Below, piece by piece: positions 18,201 to 27,481 of a DNA stretch of 64,000 nucleotides (position 1 is the stretch's first letter; each line of letters opens with the position of its first letter). Made by a program: the position numbers and the translations under genes. The notes beneath the pieces are model-generated. The model had not been told where the DNA came from and made no database searches. It saw only the letters and a list, made by a program, of their open reading frames with translations. The stretch spans positions 62,001 to 126,000 of the forward strand of contig NZ_WAAO01000002.1 in NCBI RefSeq assembly GCF_008868005.1. Direction: 5' to 3'. This DNA comes from Microbacterium algeriense (GTDB lineage: Bacteria > Actinomycetota > Actinomycetes > Actinomycetales > Microbacteriaceae).

Positions 18201-18783
18201 GGGACACATCGCGGGCGTCGGCTTCGACCTGTACCTGCGCATGATCGGCGAGGCCGTTGCGACCTTCCGCGGCGAAGACGTCGAGACCGGGCAGGAGCTG
18301 CGGCTCGAACTGCCGCTGGACGCCCGGATCCCCGAGTACTACATCGACAGTGAGCGTCTGCGGCTCGAGGCCTACCAGAAGCTCTCCGCCGCGTCGGCCG
18401 CGACCGCGAAGGACGACGCGATCGACCTCGTGATCGAGGAGCTCGTCGACCGGTACGGCAGCCCGCCGGAAGAGGTCGAGGGGCTCGTCGCGATCGCGCG
18501 TCTTCGTCGTCGGGCGGCCAGAGCCGGACTCACCGACGTCGTCACGATGGGGTCGAACCTCCGGATCGCGCCCGCGCGCCTGGAGGACTCGATCAAGGTG
18601 CGTCTGCAGCGGCTGTATCCCAAGGCGAAGCTCGTCGCCGGGGGAGAGGCGCTCGTCGTGCCGATGCCGACCGTGCCGGCCGCGATCGGCGTGGGCGTGG
18701 AGCCCCTGCCCGACGCGGAGCTCCTGGAGTGGGTCGCCCAGCTCTTCACCGCGATCTTCCCCGACCCCCCCAAGCCCGAGTAA
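15217..18783 (+). CDS. mfd: Transcription-repair coupling factor
   Basis: A 1188-residue Mfd, which removes RNA polymerase stalled at lesions and recruits UvrA. Domains in order: UvrB-like N-terminal region (about 1-300), RNA-polymerase-interaction Tudor-like domain (about 490-570, QLKQGDYVVHATHGIGRF), SF2 translocase with Walker A SGDVGFGKTE (near 658), DEEQ box IIDEEQRFGV (near 760), SATPIPRTLEMA, then helicase motif VI and the RecG-like TRG motif region, and the C-terminal regulatory domain. The start is GTG with TAGTCT exactly six bases upstream (15205-15210), so the mRNA is likely leaderless. The last codons and stop lie among C-runs of seven and eight. Confidence 0.96.
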   Translation: MTVPGILRALEEASLFRDALAWAQTDADLGMVDGLDAPTLAGLLNKRAAAGQPAAVLAVVPTGRRAETLALAMGAYLPDADVLTFPAWETLPHERLSPSPDTVGQRLQTLRRIAEWEGEHPLVVVASVRAALQPIAGNLGEIEPLELTVGSRGNELDRVAEQLVERAYSRVDMVSRRGEFAVRGGILDVFPPTSEHPFRVEFFGDEIDQIRAFSVADQRSLPGDVPGVDLPPSRELLLTAEVRDRARALIGGFPAIAGMLEKMAEGIPVEGMESLLPAVAGPLKSLVEYLPEGSATAVIDPERSTARAITLGDTNREFLDAAWSAATSGASAPIDLGAGDFLTIADLREVVHDRGGVWWRLSPFGIGDADPESIEASAVIPSFQGNVDGAIAFVDAKVADGWRVVVIAAGHGLVDRARDVLSDRGIAARVVESLEDAPDIGVATLVTGSVEAGFQVPEAKLAVLTDNEFYGRTIGGDQRVVRKLASRRKNVVDPLQLKQGDYVVHATHGIGRFVEMTQREVSTGGRNATKSVRDYLVLEYAPSKRGYPGDKLFVPTDQLDALSKYVGGEAPTLSKMGGSDWAQAKGKARKAVRDIAVELVKLYSARMSAKGHAFGPDTPWQRELEEAFPFAETQDQLQTIDEIKADMERPIPMDRLLSGDVGFGKTEVAVRAAFKAIQDGKQVAMLVPTTLLVKQHMETFTERFAGFPVKVRALSRFQTDKEVRLTLQGLLDGTVDMVIGTHRILTEQVIFKDLGLMIIDEEQRFGVEHKDALKKLKTNVDILAMSATPIPRTLEMAVTGIREMSTLATPPEDRHPILSFVGPRSDKQIAAAIRREILREGQVFFVHNRVQSIQRIAAQLSELVPEARVAVAHGQMGEHQLEQVVDDFWERKFDVLVSTTIIETGLDISNANTIIIDRADKYGLSQLHQLRGRVGRGRERAYAYFLYDEMKPLSETAADRLQTIAVNNELGSGMQVALKDLELRGAGNMLGAEQAGHIAGVGFDLYLRMIGEAVATFRGEDVETGQELRLELPLDARIPEYYIDSERLRLEAYQKLSAASAATAKDDAIDLVIEELVDRYGSPPEEVEGLVAIARLRRRAARAGLTDVVTMGSNLRIAPARLEDSIKVRLQRLYPKAKLVAGGEALVVPMPTVPAAIGVGVEPLPDAELLEWVAQLFTAIFPDPPKPE

Positions 18784-18847
18784 CCCCCCCCGCCCCCCCC
18801 GAGCCCGACCCCGAGCCCGAGTATCAGTCCGCGTCGCGACTTCTTCG

Positions 18848-18968
18848 GCACAACTTCGGAGACCCGGGACGACACGCCGATGCCAGGCCGACACAGCGCG
18901 GCGTGTCGCCCTGGATCTCCGAAGTTGTGCAGGGGGTGGCGTGTCGCCCGCGATCTCCGAAGTCGTGC
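18848..18968. repeat. Three copies of a 31-bp intergenic repeat
   Basis: Copies lie at 18848-18878 (inverted), 18900-18930 and 18938-18968 (direct). The consensus on the plus strand of the direct copies begins GGCGTGTCGCC and ends TCTCCGAAGTTGTGC. The inverted and first direct copies form a long imperfect hairpin with a 21-base loop just downstream of mfd, which could end transcription. No open frame of note crosses it. This appears to be a dispersed intergenic element. Confidence 0.8.
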
Positions 18969-19022
18969 AGGGGCAGAGGGAGGGGGAGACGCGGGAGGGG
19001 CGGCGGGGACTAGTCTGGCGGC

Positions 19023-19625
19023 ATGTTGTACGAGCACCTCGGGGCTCGGCCCCGCATCCACGACAGCGCTGTCATCGCCCCCACCGCCGTGATCTCCGGA
19101 GACGTGGAGGTCGGACCGGGGTGCCAGGTGCTGCACGGCGCCGTCATCACGGCTGAGGGCGGACCGATCACCCTCGGCGAGCACGTGATCGTGATGGAGA
19201 ACGCGCTGATCCGCGCGACTGCGGCGAACGCGGTGCACATCGGTGCGCACACGCTCATCGGCACGCTCGCGAGCATCGCCGGCGCGACGGTGGGCGAGGA
19301 GGTGTTCTTCGCGTCGGGCGCCCGCGTCTTCAACGGGGCGCTGGTCGGGAACCGGTGCGAGGTACGGGTGAACGCGATCGTGCATCGCCGCGCCGTGCTT
19401 CCCGAGGGCACGGTGGTCCCGATCGGCTGGGTGGCCGTCGGAGACCCTGTGCAGCTGCTGTCACCGGATCGCGATGACGAGATCGCCGCCGCGCAGCCCG
19501 AACTCGACTTCCCCGGTCATGTGTTCGGGGTCGACCGCGACACCCCCGACCTGATGGTGCAGCTCACCGAGCGCTACGGCAGCTCGCTGGCCCGGCACGC
19601 CGACGATCGGGAGGTCGGTCTGTAG
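19023..19625 (+). CDS. Gamma carbonic anhydrase-like hexapeptide-repeat protein
   Basis: A 200-residue left-handed beta-helix protein. Hexapeptide repeats run from about residue 15 to 135 (for example AVIAPTAVISGDVEVGPG and IGTLASIAGATVGEEV). Histidines at VLHGAV, VHIGAHTLIG and AIVHRRAVL are in the region where gamma carbonic anhydrases bind zinc, but the exact ligand pattern differs from the archetype, so enzymatic activity is uncertain; an acyltransferase is the alternative. TAGTCT lies exactly six bases before the ATG (19011-19016), predicting a leaderless mRNA. Confidence 0.82.
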   Translation: MLYEHLGARPRIHDSAVIAPTAVISGDVEVGPGCQVLHGAVITAEGGPITLGEHVIVMENALIRATAANAVHIGAHTLIGTLASIAGATVGEEVFFASGARVFNGALVGNRCEVRVNAIVHRRAVLPEGTVVPIGWVAVGDPVQLLSPDRDDEIAAAQPELDFPGHVFGVDRDTPDLMVQLTERYGSSLARHADDREVGL

Positions 19626-19636
19626 CGCGGACACGA

Positions 19637-19668
19637 CGATGCCGGACGCCCCTGGACGCCCGGCATCG
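19637..19668. terminator. Convergent hairpin before gdhA
   Basis: A 9-bp perfect stem (19637-19645 with 19660-19668, 14-base loop) lies between the convergent hexapeptide-repeat gene and gdhA and can serve both strands. No T-run follows. Confidence 0.55.
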
Positions 19669-19679
19669 TGTCGTTCGGG

Positions 19680-21134
<1,455 letters not shown>

Positions 21135-21141
21135 GCGGGGA

Positions 21142-21165
21142 CCGGAGGGGGCGATTTCCCTCCGG
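21142..21165 (-). terminator. Hairpin after ppc
   Basis: CCGGAGGG (21142-21149) pairs perfectly with CCCTCCGG (21158-21165), starting 12 bases after the ppc stop on the minus strand. It is a plausible terminator; the loop is eight bases. Confidence 0.5.
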
Positions 21166-21176
21166 CCGGCTCCCGA

Positions 21177-23966
21177 TCATCCGGTGTTCTGCAGGCCGGC
21201 GGCGACGCCGCTGACGGAGAGCAGGAGCAGGCGCTGCTGCTCCGCGTCGGCACCGGATCCGGTGGGACCCTCGGGAGCCGATCGCAGGGCGCGCAGGGCA
21301 CGCAGCTGCAGGAGGGAGAGGGCGTCGACGTAGGGGCTGCGCAGCTGCACGGCGCGCTGCAGGATCGGCTTGTTCTCCAGCAGGCCCTCGCCTCCCGTGA
21401 GACGGATCACCCAGCGCCGGGTGATGGCGAGTTCGTCGAGCACGAGCTGAGCGAGATCGTCGCGGTCGCCGAGGGCGAGGTACTGGCGGGCGATGCGCTC
21501 GTCGGTCTTCGCGAGGCTCATCGCGACGTTGTCGATCATGGTGCGCAGCAGCGGCCACTCGCGATAGGCCTCGGAGAGCATGTCCGCGTCGCCGACCGCG
21601 TCCAGCGCCGAGCCGAGCCCGAACCAGCCGGCGAGGTTGATGCGCGCCTGGGTCCAGGCGAACACCCACGGGATCGCCCGCAGGTCCTCCAGCGACTCCA
21701 CCGACAGTCCGCGCCGGGCAGGACGGGACCCGAGGGCGAGCAGACCGATCTCCTCCATCGGCGTGACCGTGGCGAACCACGACGCGAACCCCTCGGCCTT
21801 CACGAGCGAGAAGAAGCGCTCCCGCGAGGCGGCGTCCATGGTCGCGGCCACCTCGGCGTAGCGTTCGGCGGCGCGGCTGGTGCGCTCCTCGACCGACGGC
21901 GAGGAGGCGAGCAGGGTCGCCGCGGCGACCTGGTCGATGTGCCGCATCGCGATGGCGGGCTCGCCGTAGCGGGCGAAGATGACCTCGCCCTGCTCGGTGA
22001 GCTTGAACCGGCCGTCGACCGAGTGCGGCGGCTGGGCGAGGATCGCGGAGTTCGCGGGACCGCCGCCGCGGCCGAGGGCGCCGCCGCGGCCGTGGAACAG
22101 GGTCAGCTCGATACCCGACTCCTGCGCCCAGCGGGCGATCTTCTCCTGCGCCTCGTACAGCGCCAGGTTCGCGGCCACGGGCCCGACGTCCTTCGAGGAG
22201 TCGGAGTAGCCCAGCATGACCTCGAGGCGGTTGCCGGTCGCGGCCATGCGCTCGCGGAACTGCGGGAATGTGACGACCTCGGCGAGGATGCCGGGCGCCG
22301 CCTGCAGGTCGGCGAACGTCTCGAACAGCGGCACCACGTCGAGCACCGGGGCATCGTCGCCGAGGGCGTAGCGGGCGAGACGGTGCACGTTGGCGAGGTC
22401 GGAGGCGGCCTGCGTGAAGGAGACGACGTAGCGCCCGGCTGCGCGCAGCCCGCGGTCGCGCTGGATGTCCGCGATGGCGCGGAACACCTCCAGCACCTCT
22501 TCGGTCTGCGCGCTGATGGCCTCGCCGGCATCGAGCTCGGCCAGTGCCTTCGCGTGCACCTGGGAGTGCTGACGCACCTCGAGCTCGGTGAGGTGGAAGC
22601 CGTAGGTCTCGACCTGCCAGATGAGGTGCTGCACACCGCCGAAGGCGTGGCGCTTCGCCCCCGCGGCCGCGAGCGACGCCTGCACGGCGCGGAGGTCCGC
22701 GAGCAGCTCCTCCGGGCGCGCGTAACCCTGCGCCCCATCGCCGTGCCTGGTGGCAGCGACGCGCCGCGCCAAGGTCAGCAGCACGCGACGGTGGGGCTCA
22801 TCGGGGGAGCGCGTGGCGAGCTCGGCCGCGAGCTCGGGCTCCGCGGCGGCGTACCGATCCCACAGCGCGGTGACCTCCGCACTGGGCGGGGTGTCGTCCG
22901 CGGCGAGGGTGAGCGTCCGGCCGATGCGCTCCAGGGCCCGCTCGAGACCGCGCAGCACGTGGTCCGCGGCGATCTGGGAGGCCTCGCGGGTGACCGATGC
23001 CGTCACGAACGGGTTGCCGTCGCGGTCGCCGCCGACCCACGAGCCGATCCGCACGAACGCGGGGACGACCGGGGCGCTGGCGCCGGACTCCTCACCGCGA
23101 AGCGCGTCGTCGATGCGACGGTAGACGTGCGGCACGGTGGTGAAGAGGGTCTCGTCGAACACGCCCATCACCGTGCGGACCTCGTCCGTCGGGGAGGGCT
23201 TCTGCGAGCGCAGCGGAGCCGTGCGCCACAGCGTGTCGATCTCCTCCAGCATCCGGCGGCGCGCACGATGCTCCTCGGCACCCCCCGCGCTCGCCGCGTC
23301 GTGCTGCGTCAGCAACTCGGACAGGCGGCGGATGCTCGACGACACCGCACGCCGTCGCGCCTCTGTCGGGTGGGCCGTGAAGACGGGGTGGAAGCGGAGC
23401 CCCTCGAGGCGTCGGCGAGCCTCCGCGTCGCCCACCTCGGTGCGCAGCTGCGCGTACGCCCCGGCGACGGTGTCCGCCGCCTGGTTCTGGGTCCCTGAGC
23501 TCGTCGAAGGGGACCCCGCCTGGTTCTGGGTCCCTGAGCTTGCCGAAGGGGACCCCGCCTGGTTCTGGGTCCCTGAGCTCGTCGAAGGGGACTGCCCGGC
23601 GCGCTCGCGGAGCACTCGCACGCGCTGGTGCTCCTCGGCGAGGTTCACGAGGTGGAAGTAGCACGTGAAGGCCCTGGCGACCTCGTCGGCGCGAGCGATC
23701 GTGAAGGACTCGGCGATGGCGGCGGCCCGCTCGAACGCGTCGGAGGACTCGTCCTCGTACGCCTGGATGGTCGCCAGCCGGAGCCGCTCGACGTCTTCGA
23801 AGAGTCCGTCGCCGCCGGCTTCGCGCAGCACCTGGCCGAGGAGCGCGCCCAGCATCCGGACGTCGGAGCGCATCGCATCGGGGATGCCGCGGCCGGCTTC
23901 GAAGCGGCCGATCACGCGGATGGCCTCGGTGTTCGTGGGCTCGGAGAAGGAGTGTGCGGGGGTCAC
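21177..23966 (-). CDS. ppc: Phosphoenolpyruvate carboxylase with repeat insertion
   Basis: A 929-residue PEP carboxylase that replenishes oxaloacetate. Catalytic blocks are FHPVFTAHPTEARRR (His near 197), GSWVGGDRDGNPFVT, MLGYSDSSKDVG, FHGRGGALGRGGGP and the conserved C-terminus ending QNTG. Residues about 124-162 are three copies of a 13-residue unit (GSPSTSSGTQNQA) encoded by a 39-bp tandem repeat, in a region ahead of the catalytic His that is variable in the family. GTG at 23966 is preferred: TACTCT lies exactly six bases upstream (23973-23978), whereas the alternative ATG at 24008 lies above that promoter element. Confidence 0.94.
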   Translation of the reverse strand: MTPAHSFSEPTNTEAIRVIGRFEAGRGIPDAMRSDVRMLGALLGQVLREAGGDGLFEDVERLRLATIQAYEDESSDAFERAAAIAESFTIARADEVARAFTCYFHLVNLAEEHQRVRVLRERAGQSPSTSSGTQNQAGSPSASSGTQNQAGSPSTSSGTQNQAADTVAGAYAQLRTEVGDAEARRRLEGLRFHPVFTAHPTEARRRAVSSSIRRLSELLTQHDAASAGGAEEHRARRRMLEEIDTLWRTAPLRSQKPSPTDEVRTVMGVFDETLFTTVPHVYRRIDDALRGEESGASAPVVPAFVRIGSWVGGDRDGNPFVTASVTREASQIAADHVLRGLERALERIGRTLTLAADDTPPSAEVTALWDRYAAAEPELAAELATRSPDEPHRRVLLTLARRVAATRHGDGAQGYARPEELLADLRAVQASLAAAGAKRHAFGGVQHLIWQVETYGFHLTELEVRQHSQVHAKALAELDAGEAISAQTEEVLEVFRAIADIQRDRGLRAAGRYVVSFTQAASDLANVHRLARYALGDDAPVLDVVPLFETFADLQAAPGILAEVVTFPQFRERMAATGNRLEVMLGYSDSSKDVGPVAANLALYEAQEKIARWAQESGIELTLFHGRGGALGRGGGPANSAILAQPPHSVDGRFKLTEQGEVIFARYGEPAIAMRHIDQVAAATLLASSPSVEERTSRAAERYAEVAATMDAASRERFFSLVKAEGFASWFATVTPMEEIGLLALGSRPARRGLSVESLEDLRAIPWVFAWTQARINLAGWFGLGSALDAVGDADMLSEAYREWPLLRTMIDNVAMSLAKTDERIARQYLALGDRDDLAQLVLDELAITRRWVIRLTGGEGLLENKPILQRAVQLRSPYVDALSLLQLRALRALRSAPEGPTGSGADAEQQRLLLLSVSGVAAGLQNTG
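23481..23597 (-). repeat. Tandem 39-bp repeat inside ppc
   Basis: Three 39-base units (23481-23519, 23520-23558, 23559-23597). Units differ by a few bases, including GCTTGCCG in the middle copy against GCTCGTCG in the others. Each contains CCCTGAGCTCGTCGAAGGG, the same core as the repeat in ribE, and is read in the same frame. The unit length is a multiple of three, so copy-number change would not shift the frame. Confidence 0.92.
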
Positions 23967-24086
23967 CCCTCGAGAGTATCCCTCGTCGCAGTGGTGCCCT
24001 GCACGCATGACGACACACGGCGATGCGACCCCGTGGCCGCACCGACGGCGGGGTGGGCCGCCGCGGCGCGACCTACGATGGAGGGG

Positions 24087-25253
24087 ATGCGCATCTCACC
24101 GAACCCGCTCCGCGGGCAGCAGTTCCCCGCCGTCCTCCTGCTCGTCGCGGCCGGTCTCGGCCTCCTGTTCGCGAACCTCCCGACGCATGATGCGATCGCC
24201 GGCCTGTTGGACTTCCACATCGCGGTCCCCGGCACGTCCCTCGATCTGTCCGTCGCGCACTGGGTGTCCGACGGTCTGCTCGCGGTCTTCTTCCTCGTGG
24301 TCGCCATCGAGCTCCGCCATGAGCTCACCCACGGGGAGCTCGACTCGCCGCGCAAGGCCGTGCAGCCCGCCATCGCCGCGACTGGCGGCGTGCTGGTGCC
24401 GATCGCGGTCTACCTGCTCATCGCGGGGGACAGCGCGACCGTCTCGGGCTGGCCGATCCCGACCGCCACCGACATCGCCTTCGCCCTCGGCGTGCTGGCG
24501 ATGTTCGGCCGCGGGCTCCCGTCTCGGGTGCGGGTGTTCCTGCTCGCCCTGGCGATCCTCGACGACATCATCGGCATCATCTTCATCGCCGTCCTCTTCG
24601 CCCATGACGTCCAGTGGCTCTTCTTCGGCCTCGCGATCGTCGGAGTCGCCGTCTTCTGGGCGCTCAGCCGGCTCCTGCACGCGAAGGGGCACCCGCTCAT
24701 CGCGATCGCGATGGCCGTCGTGGGGATCGTCACGTGGGCGCTCGTCGCGTCCTCCGGCATCCATGCCACGATCGCCGGCGTGATGCTGGGACTGGTGATG
24801 GCACCCGTGCCGGCCGGTCGCACCCGACACGCCCTCGAGCCCACCGTGAACGGCGCGATCCTTCCGGTCTTCGCCTTCGTGGCGGCGTTCGTCGTGATCC
24901 CCGCCGTCTCGCCGACCCAGCTGTCACCGGCGTTCTGGGGCATCGTCGTCGCGCTGCCGGTCGGCAAGGTCATCGGCATCTCGCTGTTCGGCTGGCTCGC
25001 GATGCGGATCCGCCCGCGCGGCGCCGACCCCGCGCTGCCGTTCGCCGACATCCTCGCAGCCGGCGCGCTCGGCGGCATCGGCTTCACGGTGTCGCTGCTG
25101 CTGGCCAACCTCGCCTTCGCCGCTGACGCGGGCATCCGTGATCAGGCCATCCTGGGCGTGCTCGTCGGATCCCTGATCGCGCTCGCCGTGTCGGGTGTCT
25201 TCGTGTCGCTGCGGGCGCGCTGGTACCGTCGGGTCGCATCCGCGGCGTCGTGA
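24087..25253 (+). CDS. nhaA: Na+/H+ antiporter NhaA
   Basis: A 388-residue, 12-helix NhaA antiporter. The paired aspartates of the ion site are in LALAILDDIIGIIF, and the family motifs VFFLVVAIELRHELTHGEL, PTATDIAFALGVLAMFG and AAGALGGIGFTVSLLLANLAF are intact. It expels sodium in exchange for protons for pH and salt balance. TACGAT lies seven bases before the ATG at 24087 (24074-24079), suggesting a leaderless or nearly leaderless mRNA; an in-frame ATG at 24078 overlaps that element. It is divergent from ppc. Confidence 0.93.
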   Translation: MRISPNPLRGQQFPAVLLLVAAGLGLLFANLPTHDAIAGLLDFHIAVPGTSLDLSVAHWVSDGLLAVFFLVVAIELRHELTHGELDSPRKAVQPAIAATGGVLVPIAVYLLIAGDSATVSGWPIPTATDIAFALGVLAMFGRGLPSRVRVFLLALAILDDIIGIIFIAVLFAHDVQWLFFGLAIVGVAVFWALSRLLHAKGHPLIAIAMAVVGIVTWALVASSGIHATIAGVMLGLVMAPVPAGRTRHALEPTVNGAILPVFAFVAAFVVIPAVSPTQLSPAFWGIVVALPVGKVIGISLFGWLAMRIRPRGADPALPFADILAAGALGGIGFTVSLLLANLAFAADAGIRDQAILGVLVGSLIALAVSGVFVSLRARWYRRVASAAS

Positions 25254-25291
25254 GCGCGGCGTCCGGCTCCGGACCCATCCGAGGAGGAACG

Positions 25292-25960
25292 ATGACCTCA
25301 CTGCCCGAGATCCCCGGTGCTCCGGAGGACCCGCTCCGCACCGCGGCGGAGACGATGCGCGCGGTCAGGGAGCGCTGCGTCTGGTCGCAGCGCATCACCC
25401 ACCGGGACCTCGTGCCGTATCTGATCGAGGAGTCGCACGAGGTGATCGACGCGGTCGAGACCGGCACGCGCGACGACCTCCGCGAGGAGCTGGGGGACCT
25501 GCTCTGGCAGGTGCTGTTCCACGCGGCGATCGCGGCGCAGGACACCGACGACCCGTTCGACATCGACGACGTCGCCCGCACCCTGACCGAGAAGATGGTG
25601 CGTCGGCACCCGCACGTGTTCGCCGGCGAGGTCGCGGAGACGCCGGAGGAGGTTCTGGTGCACTGGAACGCCGCGAAGGCCGCGGAGAAGCGCACGCGCA
25701 CCAGTGTCCTCGACGGCGTGCCGCCGGGGATGCCGGCCCTCGCCCGCGCCCAGAAGCTCACCGGCCGTGCGGCGGGGGCAGGTGTCACGGTCGCGCCCGC
25801 GAGCACCGCTGCGGCTCCCGCATCCGAGGCCGAGCTCGGTGACGCGCTGCTCTCCCTCGTGGCCACCGCGCGCGCCGAGGGGTGGGATGCCGAACGCGCC
25901 CTGCGTGAACGGCTCCGCGCGCTCGAGGACGACGTGCGGGCCGCGGAAGCCGCGTCCTGA
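25292..25960 (+). CDS. mazG: MazG-type nucleoside triphosphate pyrophosphohydrolase
   Basis: A 222-residue MazG protein that hydrolyses (d)NTPs to monophosphates and limits damaged or excess nucleotides. Metal-binding acidic motifs are LIEESHEVIDAVE and LREELGDLLWQVLFHA; a second, degenerate half follows with a shorter acidic patch (SEAELGDALLSLVATAR). Only the first domain looks fully catalytic. GAGGAGG lies before the ATG at 25292. The spacing of 38 bases from nhaA allows co-transcription. Confidence 0.93.
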   Translation: MTSLPEIPGAPEDPLRTAAETMRAVRERCVWSQRITHRDLVPYLIEESHEVIDAVETGTRDDLREELGDLLWQVLFHAAIAAQDTDDPFDIDDVARTLTEKMVRRHPHVFAGEVAETPEEVLVHWNAAKAAEKRTRTSVLDGVPPGMPALARAQKLTGRAAGAGVTVAPASTAAAPASEAELGDALLSLVATARAEGWDAERALRERLRALEDDVRAAEAAS

Positions 25961-26003
25961 CCGGTCGGCACGTCCGCGTCGGCAGACCTGGGAAGATGGA
26001 ACC

Positions 26004-27278
26004 GTGGCTACCGTGAACCCGCCGCGCGGCATGCGCGACATCCTCCCCGCCGACAAGGCCCGCCGTGAGCGCGTGCTCTCCGTCATCCGCGACCGCTACC
26101 TGGCGCACGGGTTCGACGAGATCGAGACGCCGGTCGTCGAGGACTACGACCGGCTGCATGCCGGGATCGGCGGCGACAATGAGAAGCTCTCCTACAACAT
26201 CCTGCGCCGCGGCCTCGACGCCGACGCGATCAGAGCGGCGGCCGACGACCCGGCCGCTCTCTCGGACCTCGGGCTCCGCTACGACCTGACCGTCCCGCTC
26301 GCCCGGTTCTATGCCAGCAACCGCGGCCAGCTCCCCTCGGTGTTCCGCTCGATCCAGATCGGCCCGGTGTGGCGCGCCGAACGCCCGCAGAAGGGCCGCT
26401 ACCGCCAGTTCGTGCAGTGCGACATCGACATCATGGGCGACGACTCCGCGCGCGCCGAGGCCGAACTGATGGTGGCTTCGCTCGACGCCGTCGACGCGCT
26501 CGGGCTCGAGGGCGCGACCGTCCGCATCAACGACCGCCGGATCCTGGACTGGATGCTCGACAGCTTCGGGTTCACCGACGCCGAGCGCCCCGGCGTGCTG
26601 ATCACGATCGACAAGCTCGACAAGATCGGACCGGAGGGGGTCGCGGCGGAGCTTCGCGAACGGAGCGCGTCCCCGGCGGCGGCCGACGCGTTCGAGGCCT
26701 TCCTCCGTCGCCCGCAGACGATGGAGTACCATCCGTTCGGCGAACGCCAGATCCGCAAGGCGCTGCCGGAGGGGGCTCCGGCCGAGCTCGTCGAGCATCT
26801 GGTCGGCATCGGCGAGGCCGTCGCGGTCGGTCGCGGGCAGTCCGACATCCCGCTGGTGTTCGACCCGTTCCTCGTGCGCGGCATGGGCTACTACACGGGC
26901 ACGATCTTCGAGCTCGCGCACCCCTCCGTCGGCTACTCGCTCGGCGGAGGCGGCCGCTACGACGGGATGATCGGCCGTTTCCTCGGGCAGCAGGTCCCCG
27001 CGGTGGGCTTCTCCCTCGGCTTCGAGCGCCTCGTCGACCTCGTGACCGAGACCGCCGACGCCACGGCGCAGGCGGTCGTGCTCATCCATGACGCGGATGT
27101 CCCTGTCGCGGAGCTCATCCGCCACAAGGCCGCACTCATCGCGGACGGCGCCCGCGTGCGACTGGAGCGGCGCACCAAGAACCTCAAGGCGCTGCTGGAG
27201 CGCTCCGCCGCCGACGGCTACACCGCCTTCGCGACCGTCACCGCCGGCGGCGACCTGGAGCTCAAGCCCCTCTCCTGA
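26004..27278 (+). CDS. hisS: Histidyl-tRNA synthetase
   Basis: A 424-residue class II synthetase. Motif 1 and the entry PPRGMRDILPADKARR, motif 2 (VWRAERPQKGRYRQFVQCDID), the histidine-A block (RGMGYYTGTIFEL) and motif 3 (GGGGRYDGMIGRF...GFSLGFERL) are all present, with an anticodon-binding domain at the C-terminus. The length is normal. GTG at 26004 directly precedes the conserved start; GAAGAT six bases upstream is a weak -10-like hexamer. Confidence 0.95.
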   Translation: MATVNPPRGMRDILPADKARRERVLSVIRDRYLAHGFDEIETPVVEDYDRLHAGIGGDNEKLSYNILRRGLDADAIRAAADDPAALSDLGLRYDLTVPLARFYASNRGQLPSVFRSIQIGPVWRAERPQKGRYRQFVQCDIDIMGDDSARAEAELMVASLDAVDALGLEGATVRINDRRILDWMLDSFGFTDAERPGVLITIDKLDKIGPEGVAAELRERSASPAAADAFEAFLRRPQTMEYHPFGERQIRKALPEGAPAELVEHLVGIGEAVAVGRGQSDIPLVFDPFLVRGMGYYTGTIFELAHPSVGYSLGGGGRYDGMIGRFLGQQVPAVGFSLGFERLVDLVTETADATAQAVVLIHDADVPVAELIRHKAALIADGARVRLERRTKNLKALLERSAADGYTAFATVTAGGDLELKPLS

Positions 27279-27313
27279 CCCCGGCTCCGTCACCCGCCCT
27301 TCGAACCCGGGAC

Positions 27314-27370
27314 GGATGTCGGACCGAAGGACGGCTGTCGGACCGGATGCCGTGTTCCGGTCCGACATCC
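27314..27370. repeat. Intergenic inverted repeat with a third copy
   Basis: GGATGTCGGACCG (27314-27326) is exactly inverted at 27358-27370, with a related direct copy (TGTCGGACCGG) between them at about 27336-27346. It lies 36 bases after hisS and could fold into a long hairpin that ends transcription. It also looks like a small dispersed element. The rest of the 27279-27481 gap is G/C-rich with a duplicated GCCGCCGGGGAGG and no gene. Confidence 0.65.
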
Positions 27371-27481
27371 CTGCATCCGTCCGACAGGTGTGCGGCTGAG
27401 CGTCGGGCCGCCGGGGAGGGCCGCCGGGGAGGTGCGGCGGGCGTTCACCCGGAGTTCACGGGCGGGGGATGGGATGAGGAT

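Noticed and set aside
15667..18894. A 1075-codon open frame antisense to mfd
   Set aside because: A shadow of mfd; its predicted protein is Arg/Asp/Gly/His-rich with no domain, while mfd has complete helicase motifs.
27290..27320. TTCGAACCCGG, tRNA T-arm-like sequence after hisS
   Set aside because: The flanking bases do not pair as a T stem and no anticodon or acceptor arm exists around it.
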